NCBI GenBank assembly: GCA_003223935.1
Contig: QHXQ01000030.1
Span: 1-64,000 of the forward strand
Length of the DNA: 64,000 nt
Origin: Acidobacteriota bacterium
GTDB lineage: Bacteria; Acidobacteriota; Blastocatellia; Pyrinomonadales; Pyrinomonadaceae
Reading direction: 5' to 3'
The first letter of the stretch is position 1, and every line of letters begins with the position of its first letter. Position numbers and translations under genes: made by a program. Below the pieces are notes generated by a model. It worked only from the letters and a program-made list of their open reading frames with translations, had not been told where the DNA came from and ran no database searches. Below are positions 9,704 to 16,941 of the stretch, piece by piece.

Positions 9704-10246
9704 ATGAAACCGAACGCTTGCGAAAGTCTGTTTGGCCGAGAGATACCGCGCCGTCAATTTCTGAGCACCGCGCTCTTGGGCGGCAGCGCCGCAGTGCTCA
9801 CCGCGACGTGTTGGTCGCCGCGCACGCTGGCGGCCGGTCATACAGACGCCTTGTTACTAAGCTGTATGGATTATCGGCTGGTGGACGAGACGGAACGCTA
9901 CATGACGCGGCGCGGGCTGCGGAACAAATACGATCATATCGTGCTGGCCGGAGCAGCGCTCGGCGCGATCACGGAGAAGTTCCCTGAATGGAATAAGACG
10001 TTCTGGGATGAGTTAGGATTGGCGATTGATCTGCACGGGATTCATCAAGTGCTCCTGTTGGATCATCGAGACTGCGGCGCGTACAAGCAAATCTTTGGCG
10101 AAGATTTGGCCAAGACGCCCAAGAAAGAGACCAAAGTGCACACGGCGCAGTTGCAGAAGCTACGGGACATGATCAAAGAGAAGTATCCAAAGCTTGAGGT
10201 TGAGACGCTGTTGATGAATTTGGCCGGGCGAGTGGAGTCAGTGTAG
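9704..10246 (+). CDS. Tat-exported beta-carbonic-anhydrase-like protein
   Basis: The chosen start is ATG 9704, which has GGAGGAG eight bases upstream; the frame is also open upstream to 9623 but without such a site. The 180-residue product begins with a twin-arginine signal (PRRQFLSTALLGG) and an Ala-rich h-region. Candidate zinc ligands are Cys54 (SCMDYR, matching the C-x-D-x-R motif of beta-carbonic anhydrases), His121 and Cys124 (DHRDCGA). The length fits the compact beta-CA-like group. It would act outside the cytoplasmic membrane after folded export. Neighbours give no pathway. Carbonic anhydrase activity is inferred; some proteins of this group have no demonstrated activity. Confidence 0.75.
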   Translation: MKPNACESLFGREIPRRQFLSTALLGGSAAVLTATCWSPRTLAAGHTDALLLSCMDYRLVDETERYMTRRGLRNKYDHIVLAGAALGAITEKFPEWNKTFWDELGLAIDLHGIHQVLLLDHRDCGAYKQIFGEDLAKTPKKETKVHTAQLQKLRDMIKEKYPKLEVETLLMNLAGRVESV

Positions 10247-10345
10247 CGGCCCACACCAAACTTTGCGGGCTGGCTTTGCGCCCGTGCCGGAGCCAACTCT
10301 GCTGCGAATTAAAGCCCCACGCAAAGATGCGAAGGAAATGTACTC

Positions 10346-11605
10346 ATGTATCTCCGTCTAAGTTTGCTCGGACTATGTCTCGTGCTGTTTGGCTCGCATG
10401 CGCTTGCTGCTCCGGCAACTCTCTGCGCGCGCGTGAAGGCGCAGCCGGACGCATGGGTAACGGCGCGGGTTGACGCGCTCGTGTTGGCGGCGCGGGCGGC
10501 GTATGAGCACGACGAGGCACAACCGGCTTATGAGCGTGTGCTTGGCGGCATCGCCACGACGATCAAGCAGTGCAAGCTCGCGCAGGATGAAAGCTTCATC
10601 GGTCGTTATCGTGAGTTTGTCGAGTACATCGAAGCGGCGAACGTTGCGCGTCTGCCCGATCATGAACTTGGCTTCAACGTGCCCGACAAACAATACTTCG
10701 CAGAGACGCAACAGTATGTGCAGATTCCTGAATTTCTGTTGCAGCCCGATTTCCTCCGCGCCGTCTCGCGCTACGAGACCTTAGCGCGCGCCAAAGCTCT
10801 GCTGCGCCAACTCAACGAGTGCCGCGCGCCCGACGATCAACTCATCTTCTTCAGCTACAAGTCGCGCCATCTCGGCACGCCCGACAGTCCCGACAGCTAC
10901 GGCCGGCTCTTGATCGTCGTGCCCGGTCATGCAGCGCAAGGCGTGCCGGAGAAGTGGGTGCAGTTCGGCATCACCGACCCGGGCGCGCGCGCGCATGTAC
11001 GCAACGTCTCGGTCGTCTCAACCATCCTCGCGCCCGACGGCACGGCGAACGTCTATTTCAAAGACTTCTATCGCACCTATCGCCGCGACGGTTCGCTCAC
11101 AATCAATGGACGTTGGGAACTCGGCTATGGCGACGACAACTGCGTGCAATGCCACAAGAGCGGCATCCTACCAATCTTCCCCGTCGCCGGCAGCGTGAGT
11201 GCAAGCGAGCAGCCAAACGTCGAAGCGGTCAATCAACGTTTCCGCGCTTACGGTACACCGCGCTTCGACAAGTACATAGACACAAGCAAGTTCGGCCCCG
11301 GTCTCGGCACCGCAGACTTGACCGAACGCAACCAACGCTTCGGCGCAAGCTTCAGTAACACAACCGTCGCGCACGCGATGACCTGCGCCGCTTGTCATCA
11401 GCCGGAACGACTCGGCTCGCTCAACTGGCCGATGGATCGCACCATCATCAGTTCCTACATCAAAGGCGGGCAGATGCCCTACGGCTATACCCTCCAAACC
11501 ACCGAGCGCAACGCCCTCTACGACCGCTTAATTCAAGAATACTTCGCCACCGACCCCACACACCCCGGCATCCTCAAGTCTTGGCTCTTAGGCCGGGCGC
11601 ATTGA
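10346..11605 (+). CDS. Exported di-haem c-type cytochrome-like protein
   Basis: The 419-residue protein begins with a clear signal peptide (LRLSLLGLCLVLFGSHALAA). Two CxxCH haem attachment sites are present: CVQCH at about residue 266 and CAACH at about 347. The N-terminal 250 residues have no domain that I recognise. Covalent haem attachment implies periplasmic location and an electron-transfer or redox-sensing role, but no oxidase, dehydrogenase or maturation gene is adjacent, so the partner is unknown. A spacing of 99 bp from the carbonic-anhydrase-like gene permits co-transcription. Confidence 0.75.
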   Translation: MYLRLSLLGLCLVLFGSHALAAPATLCARVKAQPDAWVTARVDALVLAARAAYEHDEAQPAYERVLGGIATTIKQCKLAQDESFIGRYREFVEYIEAANVARLPDHELGFNVPDKQYFAETQQYVQIPEFLLQPDFLRAVSRYETLARAKALLRQLNECRAPDDQLIFFSYKSRHLGTPDSPDSYGRLLIVVPGHAAQGVPEKWVQFGITDPGARAHVRNVSVVSTILAPDGTANVYFKDFYRTYRRDGSLTINGRWELGYGDDNCVQCHKSGILPIFPVAGSVSASEQPNVEAVNQRFRAYGTPRFDKYIDTSKFGPGLGTADLTERNQRFGASFSNTTVAHAMTCAACHQPERLGSLNWPMDRTIISSYIKGGQMPYGYTLQTTERNALYDRLIQEYFATDPTHPGILKSWLLGRAH

Positions 11606-11673
11606 AACAGCAACACGTGCTTTTCGCGCCGCAGTTTTCATGTAGAATGAGCGCAACCGGATTGTGAGCGACG

Positions 11674-12005
11674 ATGACGACCTTAGAGATGCAGCAGTTG
11701 ATGGATTTCATCCTTGCCCAACGGGTGCAGTTTATGATTACCATGCGACGGGTGGAGGAAAATCAGGCACAGATGGCGCAACTCCAGATGCGCTTAAGCA
11801 ATACCATGCGGCAACTGACTGAAGCGCAGACACGCGCCGCAGTCAGAATAATAGAAGCGCAACGTGGCTGGCGGAAACATAGGCACGCACGGACGAGCAG
11901 TCTGCGACACTGGTTGATTCTTTGGCTCACACGAATCAAAAGCTGGACGCGCTCATAGACATCGTGCGCGAGCAGCGCAACGGCAAGGCTCAAGGTGGCT
12001 ATTGA
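11674..12005 (+). pseudogene. Small coiled-coil protein gene with frameshift
   Basis: The first frame (11674 to 11958) encodes MTTLEMQQLMDFILAQRVQF followed by Gln/Glu/Arg-rich coiled coil, then turns into a Trp/Arg-rich tail. In another frame, from about 11890 to the TGA at 12003-12005, the coiled-coil character resumes (TDEQSATLVDSLAHTNQKLD, then ALIDIVREQRN). That matches the ending I associate with small coiled-coil proteins of this lineage. A one-base indel around 11855-11890 would restore one protein of about 110 residues. Function unknown. A sequencing error is an alternative to true decay. Confidence 0.6.
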
Positions 12006-12053
12006 TTATCTCTCCTACGAAGCGTGCAGGCGTGCCAATACTGCAAGAGGCTA

Positions 12054-12233
12054 ATGACGAAGAACAAGTTAGAGACTGAAGTAATACCTGACAGCAAGCA
12101 ACAAGAAGTCTCACCACTTCCGGCGTACTTCTTGTCGCTCACGGTTGAGAATGTACGTTGCTTTGGCCCTGCGCAATCCCTAGACCTGTCAGATGGAAAT
12201 GGCCGCCCTGTTCAGTGGACACTTATTTGGTAG
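12054..12233 (+). pseudogene. AAA-family ATPase, N-terminal fragment cut by an IS1 derivative
   Basis: From ATG 12054 (AGAGG upstream) the product contains YFLSLTVENVRCFGPAQSLD and DGNGRPVQWTLI. This is the first beta-strands of a RecF/SMC-like AAA ATPase just before the Walker A loop. The frame ends in TAG supplied by the left terminal repeat of the adjacent element. No continuation with GxxGxGKT or Walker B is found on the far side, so the remainder was lost rather than merely interrupted. Such ATPases often belong to defence or plasmid-type modules. Confidence 0.6.
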
Positions 12234-12555
12234 TGCTCAAAAGGTAATGCTCGGTCTTTGAAAAGAGCGGAGCGACTCGCTGTAATAGGAAGTGACCAAA
12301 CTTTCTTTACAAGGAGTCGCCCCGATGTCATCCCGCCCGCGCGGCATGTCGTCTGCGGCAAGGAGTCGGGGCGAACCTCCGGCGTCGAGCGGTTCAACTG
12401 TACGCTGCGGCAGCGGGTCTCGCGGCTGGTGCGCAAGCCGCTCTCGTTCTCAAAGAAGCTGGCGAATCACATCGGGGCGATCAAGTACTTCATCTGTCAC
12501 TACAATCGGGAGGTGATTCGCCTTGTTTGACCAGCATTACCTTTTGAGCACTACC
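12229..12555 (+). mobile_element. Internally deleted IS1-family element (MITE-like, 327 bp)
   Basis: Perfect 23-bp inverted terminal repeats lie at 12229-12251 and 12533-12555 (GGTAGTGCTCAAAAGGTAAT and so on). Between them only the C-terminal part of an IS1-type transposase remains, so the element cannot move by itself but could be mobilised by an intact IS1 relative. The 9 bases flanking each end do not match, so no target duplication is visible; this suggests deletion or rearrangement on one side after insertion. Confidence 0.8.
12258..12530 (+). pseudogene. IS1-family transposase, C-terminal remnant
   Basis: The frame ends with the highly conserved IS1 (InsB-like) tail: [36 protein letters not shown] and FICHYN. 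Homology begins at about 12324; the preceding 22 residues are unlike a transposase. The N-terminal zinc-finger and HTH half and most of the catalytic DDE domain are missing. It lies wholly within the 327-bp element and reads toward the first peptide gene, which starts 24 bp after the right terminal repeat. Confidence 0.75.
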
Positions 12556-12578
12556 ACCACTCGAAAGGAGCAACAGCG

Positions 12579-12725
12579 ATGGCAAAGCAGAAAGCAACCA
12601 AGCGCCGCACCAACATCAAAGACCTGCCGAAGAAAAAGAAAGAATTAAGCAAGGGTGAGCAGAAGAAAATACAGGGCGGCAGTCAACCCCCGCCCGACAT
12701 CCAGAAACCGGGGCATCTGGCTTAA
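12579..12725 (+). CDS. Small double-glycine peptide 1 (48 aa)
   Basis: This ORF starts at ATG 12579 with GAAAGGAGC upstream. The basic leader (MAKQKATKRRTNIKDLPKKK) ends in ELSKGEQKKIQGG, the same arrangement as the class II bacteriocin LSxxELxxIxGG leader. The 14-residue tail after GG is Pro-rich (SQPPPDIQKPGHLA). It is the first of four related peptides in 1.35 kb and lies directly behind the IS1 derivative. Expression and function are unproven. The shared ribosome site and leader with the other family members argue that it is a real gene. Confidence 0.7.
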   Translation: MAKQKATKRRTNIKDLPKKKKELSKGEQKKIQGGSQPPPDIQKPGHLA

Positions 12726-12771
12726 TGAGCAGTAGCCCATACCCGTATGGCAACTTGAAAGGGGCGTAGCA

Positions 12772-12981
12772 ATGGCCAAAGACACTAAGCGGCGGACCAA
12801 AACCAAAGCCCTACCTAAGAAAGAGAGAAAGTTGACGGCTAAAGAATTGAAGAAAGTTAGAGGGGGCGAGACTCTAACGCCTGTAAATTCTCCTTTTGAC
12901 ATTCAACAAGAGGTTACCGTCAACAAGCCCAAGACTCAGGATAAGGCGTTCCAGGCGTTTGATGGATATGTTCGTGGCTGA
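12772..12981 (+). CDS. Small double-glycine peptide 2 (69 aa)
   Basis: It starts at ATG 12772 after GAAAGGGGC. The leader resembles peptide 1 closely (MAK..KRRTKTKALPKKERK) and ends KLTAKELKKVRGG. The following 36-residue tail (ETLTPVNSPF...AFDGYVRG) contains aromatic, Asp, Glu and Thr residues. It lies 46 bp downstream of peptide 1, so the two are probably one transcript, closed by the hairpin at 12991-13025. Peptides 1 and 2 form a sub-family with RRT-x-x-K-x-LPKK in place of RVKV-x-KL. Confidence 0.75.
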   Translation: MAKDTKRRTKTKALPKKERKLTAKELKKVRGGETLTPVNSPFDIQQEVTVNKPKTQDKAFQAFDGYVRG

Positions 12982-12990
12982 TTAGCAAAC

Positions 12991-13025
12991 AAGCGGCGAG
13001 GGTGTCTGAAGCTCCCCCGCCGCTT
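12991..13025 (+). terminator. Probable rho-independent terminator after peptide 2
   Basis: The inverted repeat AAGCGGCGAGGG / CCCCCGCCGCTT (one mismatch) is followed by TTGCTTT. A near-identical stem recurs at 14535-14568. Confidence 0.65.
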
Positions 13026-13063
13026 TTGCTTTGGGCGGCATTGGAATTGTTGGGCCGACTTTC

Positions 13064-13137
13064 GTTGGGCAAAAGGCTGCCGTTAAGCAAAGCCACTCAG
13101 TCGTAGCGGTTTGCCTAACGGAAGGGTCTTGCCCAAC
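13064..13137. repeat. Palindromic repeat, left copy, flanking peptide 3
   Basis: Two 27-base arms (13064-13090 and 13111-13137; 22 of 27 positions pair) enclose a 20-base loop. The right half of the loop region (13093-13116) recurs in perfect inverse orientation at 13508-13531, on the other side of the peptide 3 gene. Confidence 0.65.
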
Positions 13138-13199
13138 AATTCTTTCTCCCTTCGCAAAATAGTTGTAAAATCAGCGTCCACTACGCGAAAGGAAGAATC

Positions 13200-13415
13200 A
13201 TGGTTACTAAATCGAAAGCAGGCAAGAAAGAGCAGAAGATAAGTCGTGTCAAAGTTGGGAAGCTCAGTAAAGAGGCGGTCAAGTCCTTGACCTCAAAGGA
13301 ATCAACGACGGTTCGCGGCGGGAGTGCTACCACACAGACACAGCCCTTCAAGCCTGAGACAGATGGGCCACCGTGGGATAAAATCTTCAATAAAAGTGGC
13401 GACGCACCAGCATAG
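13200..13415 (+). CDS. Small double-glycine peptide 3 (71 aa)
   Basis: It starts at ATG 13200 after GAAAGGAAG. The leader contains RVKVGKL and ends LTSKESTTVRGG, followed by a 30-residue tail (SATTQTQPFKPETDGPPWDK, then IFNKSGDAPA) rich in Thr, Pro and acidic residues with one Trp. The RVKVGKL motif is identical to that of the peptide at 55983-56225, tying the two loci together. The gene is bracketed by inverted copies of a palindromic repeat, which suggests it arrived or moves as a small cassette. Confidence 0.75.
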   Translation: MVTKSKAGKKEQKISRVKVGKLSKEAVKSLTSKESTTVRGGSATTQTQPFKPETDGPPWDKIFNKSGDAPA

Positions 13416-13473
13416 AAGAAGCTAAGATGGAAAGATACGGTTTAGTTCTTCCTACTTCTCTATCAGAGTAATC

Positions 13474-13545
13474 TTGCCCAACAGAACGAGTCTCAAAGGG
13501 TTCTGTGAGGCAAACCGCTACGACTGAGTGGTTTTGCCCCAAAAT
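13474..13545. repeat. Palindromic repeat, right copy (inverse)
   Basis: Bases 13508-13531 are a perfect 24-bp reverse complement of 13093-13116, and TTGCCCAAC (13474-13482) matches the outer end of the left copy. Two internal stems are visible (ACAGAAC/GTTCTGT and GGCAAACC/GGTTTTGCC). The copy is more diverged than the left one. Confidence 0.55.
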
Positions 13546-13665
13546 CTTCGCTTGGCCGGCCCCGCTTGAGTTAGGCTTGGCTAAAAGTCCTTGCGCGCTA
13601 CCATGCGCGCTACCATCCACCTTACAGACAGCATTCGTACAACAGCTTGAAAGGAGCGCCCTTAA

Positions 13666-13923
13666 ATGACCAAGCGAACGAAGAAAGCAAACACAACCAA
13701 ACAACGCGGCAGAGTCAAAGTGAACAAGCTCGAAAAGACGGATCGAGAGTTGAGCCGGAAGGAACAGAAGAAGGTCAGAGGCGGGCGGATTGCCAGCAGC
13801 GCGTCAAGTGGTGACGCCACAACACAAATGACCAATGTTTTCGGCTACGTGCCCGCTTCAGTTCCCGCGCCGCCTACGACGCAATCCAGCACCAGTCAGC
13901 CGCCGCCCACGAAAGAGAACTGA
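13666..13923 (+). CDS. Small double-glycine peptide 4 (85 aa)
   Basis: It starts at ATG 13666 after GAAAGGAGC. The leader has RVKVNKL and ends DRELSRKEQKKVRGG; the 45-residue tail is Ser/Thr/Pro/Gln-rich with a VFGYVP stretch. The 3' end overlaps the convergent MFS stump by 28 bp. The leader is closest to the peptides of the 54-56 kb locus, so a shared maturation machinery is likely. No modification or export gene is adjacent here. Confidence 0.75.
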   Translation: MTKRTKKANTTKQRGRVKVNKLEKTDRELSRKEQKKVRGGRIASSASSGDATTQMTNVFGYVPASVPAPPTTQSSTSQPPPTKEN

Positions 13924-14375
13924 AAGAAATCTCGGAGAATAAACAAGGTGCGATTCCACCAACGCGCGGTCGCAAACCAAAGTAGGCCGGGCACGAGAAA
14001 GAGCGCGCCGATCATAACGGTGACGGTGCGCGGCGAAACCTGGCAGCGGTCGAGCAGTTCGCCGGTCGCATAGTTCGAGGCGGCGAGCGCGAGCGTCAAG
14101 AGCGCCAACTCGGCGGCGAACACACGCCCGCGAAAGTTGTCTTCAACCGACCCTTGCAAGAGCACGGTCGAGAAGACCCAGAGGATGCTGCCGCCCATAT
14201 GCGCGATGAAGAGCAGCAGGAGCGCGAGCGCGAAATTGTGCGCGCCGCCGAACGCGGCGTAGAACAGGCCGCCCAACAGAAATGCGAAGCCGATGGCCGC
14301 CTGCATGCGGCGCCGCGATTCGCCCGCGAGGATGCGCGCAAACACAGGCCCCACGGCCGCAATTGCGGGCCACAA
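13896..14375 (-). pseudogene. MFS transporter (MFS_3/EntS-like), C-terminal fragment
   Basis: About 160 codons encode the last four or five membrane spans of a major-facilitator exporter (FAFLLGGLFYAAFGG; GGSILWVFSTVLLQ; the conserved DNFRGRVFA loop; VMIGALFLVPGLLWF). A normal member has about 400 residues and 12 spans; the N-terminal half is absent and upstream DNA shows no continuation. Overlap with peptide 4 at the 3' end suggests that a rearrangement placed the peptide gene against a decaying transporter. Confidence 0.65.
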
Positions 14376-14534
14376 AAATAACTATTGCACGGAGGCGCGT
14401 GTAGTGGTATAAGGCGCGGCCATCCGGGCACGTGCTGGATGTGCGTGACCCACACGTTGGTGGGGTGAGGACGCCGACGTGCCGCGCCGGTTAGTTGGAA
14501 ATCGGTGCGACCTCACAACGCGAGTTGTGAGAAG

Positions 14535-14568
14535 AAGCGGCGGGGATTGTGGCATGTCCCCGCCGCTT
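14535..14568. terminator. GC-rich hairpin, terminator-like
   Basis: A perfect 12-bp stem AAGCGGCGGGGA / TCCCCGCCGCTT with a 10-base loop is followed by ATATTTT. It shares its stem sequence with the hairpin behind peptide 2. The 14376-14735 interval around it has no gene that I can recognise. Confidence 0.5.
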
Positions 14569-14683
14569 ATATTTTGTAGCGACACTTAACACCCGCCATG
14601 TCCCGACAACCGAACATCAGCACAGTTACCCACGAATGTCTGGCGCGCGCTTCAGAAAGCCAGTCGGCGGCTTAACCGTTTAA

Positions 14684-14692
14684 TGTTATAGT
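14684..14692 (+). promoter_or_regulatory. Extended -10 promoter candidate for the kinase gene
   Basis: TGTTATAGT (TG-n-TATAGT) lies 44 bp before the kinase ATG. No matching -35 hexamer is present, as is usual for extended -10 promoters. Confidence 0.4.
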
Positions 14693-14735
14693 TAGGCGCA
14701 GCGACCTAAGCGCGCCGCCACCCGAAGAATCGAAG

Positions 14736-16508
14736 ATGCTTGCTCCAGATACAGTTTTGCAGCAGCGTTACCGCGTCATACGCCAACTCGGACAGGGCGG
14801 GATGGGCGCGGTCTATGAGGCTTTGGACGAGCGCCTGCACCGCACTGTGGCGTTGAAAGAGACGCTCGTGGAGACCGAAGAGTTGCGGCGCGCGTTCGCG
14901 CGCGAGGCGCGTCTGCTCGCCAATCTCAATCATCCGGCGCTGCCCAAAGTGATCGATCATTTCAGCGAAGAGGCAGGGCAGTATCTCGTGATGGAGTTCA
15001 TCGCGGGCGCAGACCTCGCGCAACAGTTGGCGCAGCGCGGGCAGCCGTTTCCGTTTGCGACCGTCACGCGCTGGGCCGATGAACTGCTCGACGCGCTCGA
15101 ATACCTGCACGGGCACGAGCCGCCAATCATTCACCGCGACATCAAGCCGGCGAACCTGAAACTTTCGCCACAAGGCCGGATCATCCTGTTAGACTTCGGA
15201 CTGGCGAAGGGCACGGCCGGGCAGATGACACGCGCGCAAGCGAGCGTGAGCGTGCTCGGCTACACGCCGAACTACGCCGCGCTCGAACAGATTCAAGGCG
15301 AGCGCACCAGCCCGCGCAGCGACCTCTACTCGCTCGCCGCCACGCTCTATCACCTGCTCACAGGCCAGACGCCGGTTGACGCTTTGAAGCGCGCCACCGA
15401 AGTCTTTCACGACGAAGCCGATCCTTTGCGCCCGATTGGTGAGTTGAACCCGCAAGTGCCGCGCGCGCTCGCCAATGTGTTGATGCAAGCATTGGCCCTT
15501 AGGCCGTCGCAGCGTTACGACAACGCCGCAGAGTTGCGCGCCGCCCTGCGTCGTGCGCAGGCACCCACCTCAGCCTTGGCGGAGACGCTTATTGATAACC
15601 CTTTGACCCAACAGGGCGCGCCGACGCCCGCGACCGTCGCGCCCGTCACACCGGCTAACGAGACCGCGCTCTCGCCGCAGGCGCTCGAACGTGAGACGAT
15701 CTTAATGCCCGCGTCGCCGGTCCAGACTGCGCTGCCTGCGCCGGCCACACCACGGGGCGGCGAGACGGTCACGGTTGCCGCGCCGCCGACACATGCGCGC
15801 AGACGTTGGCCCATGTACGTCGCACCGCTAGTTGTCTTATTGCTCGTCGCAGGCGTGCTGCTCGCTTATCAAATGCGCCATAGGTCGGCGTCGGTTGCGC
15901 CCGCGCCGCCTGACAACAACAACACTGCGCCGCAGACCAACCAACAGCAGACGCCCGCGCTGCCCACACAGACCGAGCAGCCCGTCGCAGAGCACACGCA
16001 ACCGACGCCGCAGCCGACCGCGTCGCCGGCCCACGCAAAGCCGCCGACGGAAACCAACACGGCGGACGAGGCGCGCAAAGCCGAGCAGCAACGCGCGGAG
16101 CAGGAACGGTCGCACCCGCCCGAAGCCGAGAACGTGCCGCCGCCGCCCGCGTTCGCTTCGAACGACCCGGAGATTCGTCGTGCTGTGGTCCAAGCGCAAA
16201 TGGAGGCGCAGCTTGAGAGTGCGCGTATCGAGTTTGAGCGGGCGCGCATCGAAGCGGCCAACGCCCAACGCGACCTCGAACGCACGAGACAACAGTACAA
16301 GAACGGCGCGGTCAACGCGGCGGCGGTGGACGCGGCCACACAACGCATGTATGAAACGAGCATGGCCCTAGCCAAAGCGAACGCGCGTTTGCAGTCGCTT
16401 AGAGCGGCAGCTCGCACGGCGGAAGGTCGCCCGCCTCAGCCTAACAACCCGAACAACATGCCGCGTCGCTTGCGTCGGCGCGGGCTGAACGGCCAGCCGC
16501 CGCCCTAG
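14736..16508 (+). CDS. Membrane-anchored eukaryote-like Ser/Thr protein kinase
   Basis: The 590-residue protein has a Pkn2/Hanks-type kinase domain (about residues 10-275): GQGGMGAVYEA (Gly loop), VALKE (Lys), HRDIKPAN at about 133 (catalytic loop), DFGLA (Mg binding) and an RSDLYSLAATLY helix. A Thr/Pro/Ala-rich juxtamembrane stretch follows, then one transmembrane helix (about 361-380) and a Pro/Gln/Thr-rich extracytoplasmic part that ends in a Glu/Arg/Gln coiled coil and an RRLRRRG tail. The external part has no PASTA or known sensor domain, so the signal is unknown. The kinase would phosphorylate cytoplasmic proteins. It lies directly upstream of a small conserved-looking gene with which it may be co-transcribed. 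Confidence 0.9.
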   Translation: MLAPDTVLQQRYRVIRQLGQGGMGAVYEALDERLHRTVALKETLVETEELRRAFAREARLLANLNHPALPKVIDHFSEEAGQYLVMEFIAGADLAQQLAQRGQPFPFATVTRWADELLDALEYLHGHEPPIIHRDIKPANLKLSPQGRIILLDFGLAKGTAGQMTRAQASVSVLGYTPNYAALEQIQGERTSPRSDLYSLAATLYHLLTGQTPVDALKRATEVFHDEADPLRPIGELNPQVPRALANVLMQALALRPSQRYDNAAELRAALRRAQAPTSALAETLIDNPLTQQGAPTPATVAPVTPANETALSPQALERETILMPASPVQTALPAPATPRGGETVTVAAPPTHARRRWPMYVAPLVVLLLVAGVLLAYQMRHRSASVAPAPPDNNNTAPQTNQQQTPALPTQTEQPVAEHTQPTPQPTASPAHAKPPTETNTADEARKAEQQRAEQERSHPPEAENVPPPPAFASNDPEIRRAVVQAQMEAQLESARIEFERARIEAANAQRDLERTRQQYKNGAVNAAAVDAATQRMYETSMALAKANARLQSLRAAARTAEGRPPQPNNPNNMPRRLRRRGLNGQPPP

Positions 16509-16557
16509 ACGCAAGCCAAGTTGCGCCTCACCGACAGAATCGAAAGGAGCGAGTCTG

Positions 16558-16845
16558 TTGCGCTACAGCGTGCTCGTCGCCGACAACTTTCATTACATGG
16601 ACGAGGTAGAGCGTTACCAACTCGGCGAGTTCCATACGGCCGAAGCGGCGCTCGCAGCCGCGCGCTGCTTGGTTGACGACGAACTGGCCGCGCATTACCA
16701 ACCCGGCATGTCTGCCAACGAACTCTACCGGCTTTACACCAGCTTCGGTGTTGACCCGTTCATCGTCTCAGCCGACGGCGACTGCCATTTCTCCGCTTGG
16801 GACTATGCGCGCGGGCGTTGCCAAGAGCTTTGTCGCGCCGATTGA
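16558..16845 (+). CDS. Hypothetical 95-aa protein
   Basis: The frame starts at TTG 16558, chosen because AAAGGAGCGAG lies just upstream. The product is acidic and soluble (RYSVLVADNFHYMDEVERYQ, LGEFHTAEAALAAARCLVDD, FGVDPFIVSADG) with Trp and Cys near the end. I do not recognise the family. It follows the kinase gene by 49 bp on the same strand and is convergent with the next gene. It could be a cytoplasmic partner or simply a neighbour. Confidence 0.6.
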   Translation: MRYSVLVADNFHYMDEVERYQLGEFHTAEAALAAARCLVDDELAAHYQPGMSANELYRLYTSFGVDPFIVSADGDCHFSAWDYARGRCQELCRAD

Positions 16846-16879
16846 GCAGAGCGGTTCACGTCGCATACTCAAAAGCAAA

Positions 16880-16910
16880 AAGATGCCGTGCCCAGAAGGC
16901 GCGGCATCTT
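16880..16910 (-). terminator. Rho-independent terminator for the 16942-17496 gene
   Basis: The stem AAGATGCCG / CGGCATCTT has a 13-base loop. On the minus strand it is followed by TTTTGCTTTT, so it ends transcription of the secreted Arg/Asp-rich protein gene. Confidence 0.7.
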
Positions 16911-16941
16911 ACGCATCAGTCGTTATGTCGTTCGTAGCCTG

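Noticed and set aside
13387-13704. 105-codon minus-strand frame across the palindromic repeat.
   Set aside because: It antisenses peptides 3 and 4 and the repeat; no recognisable features.
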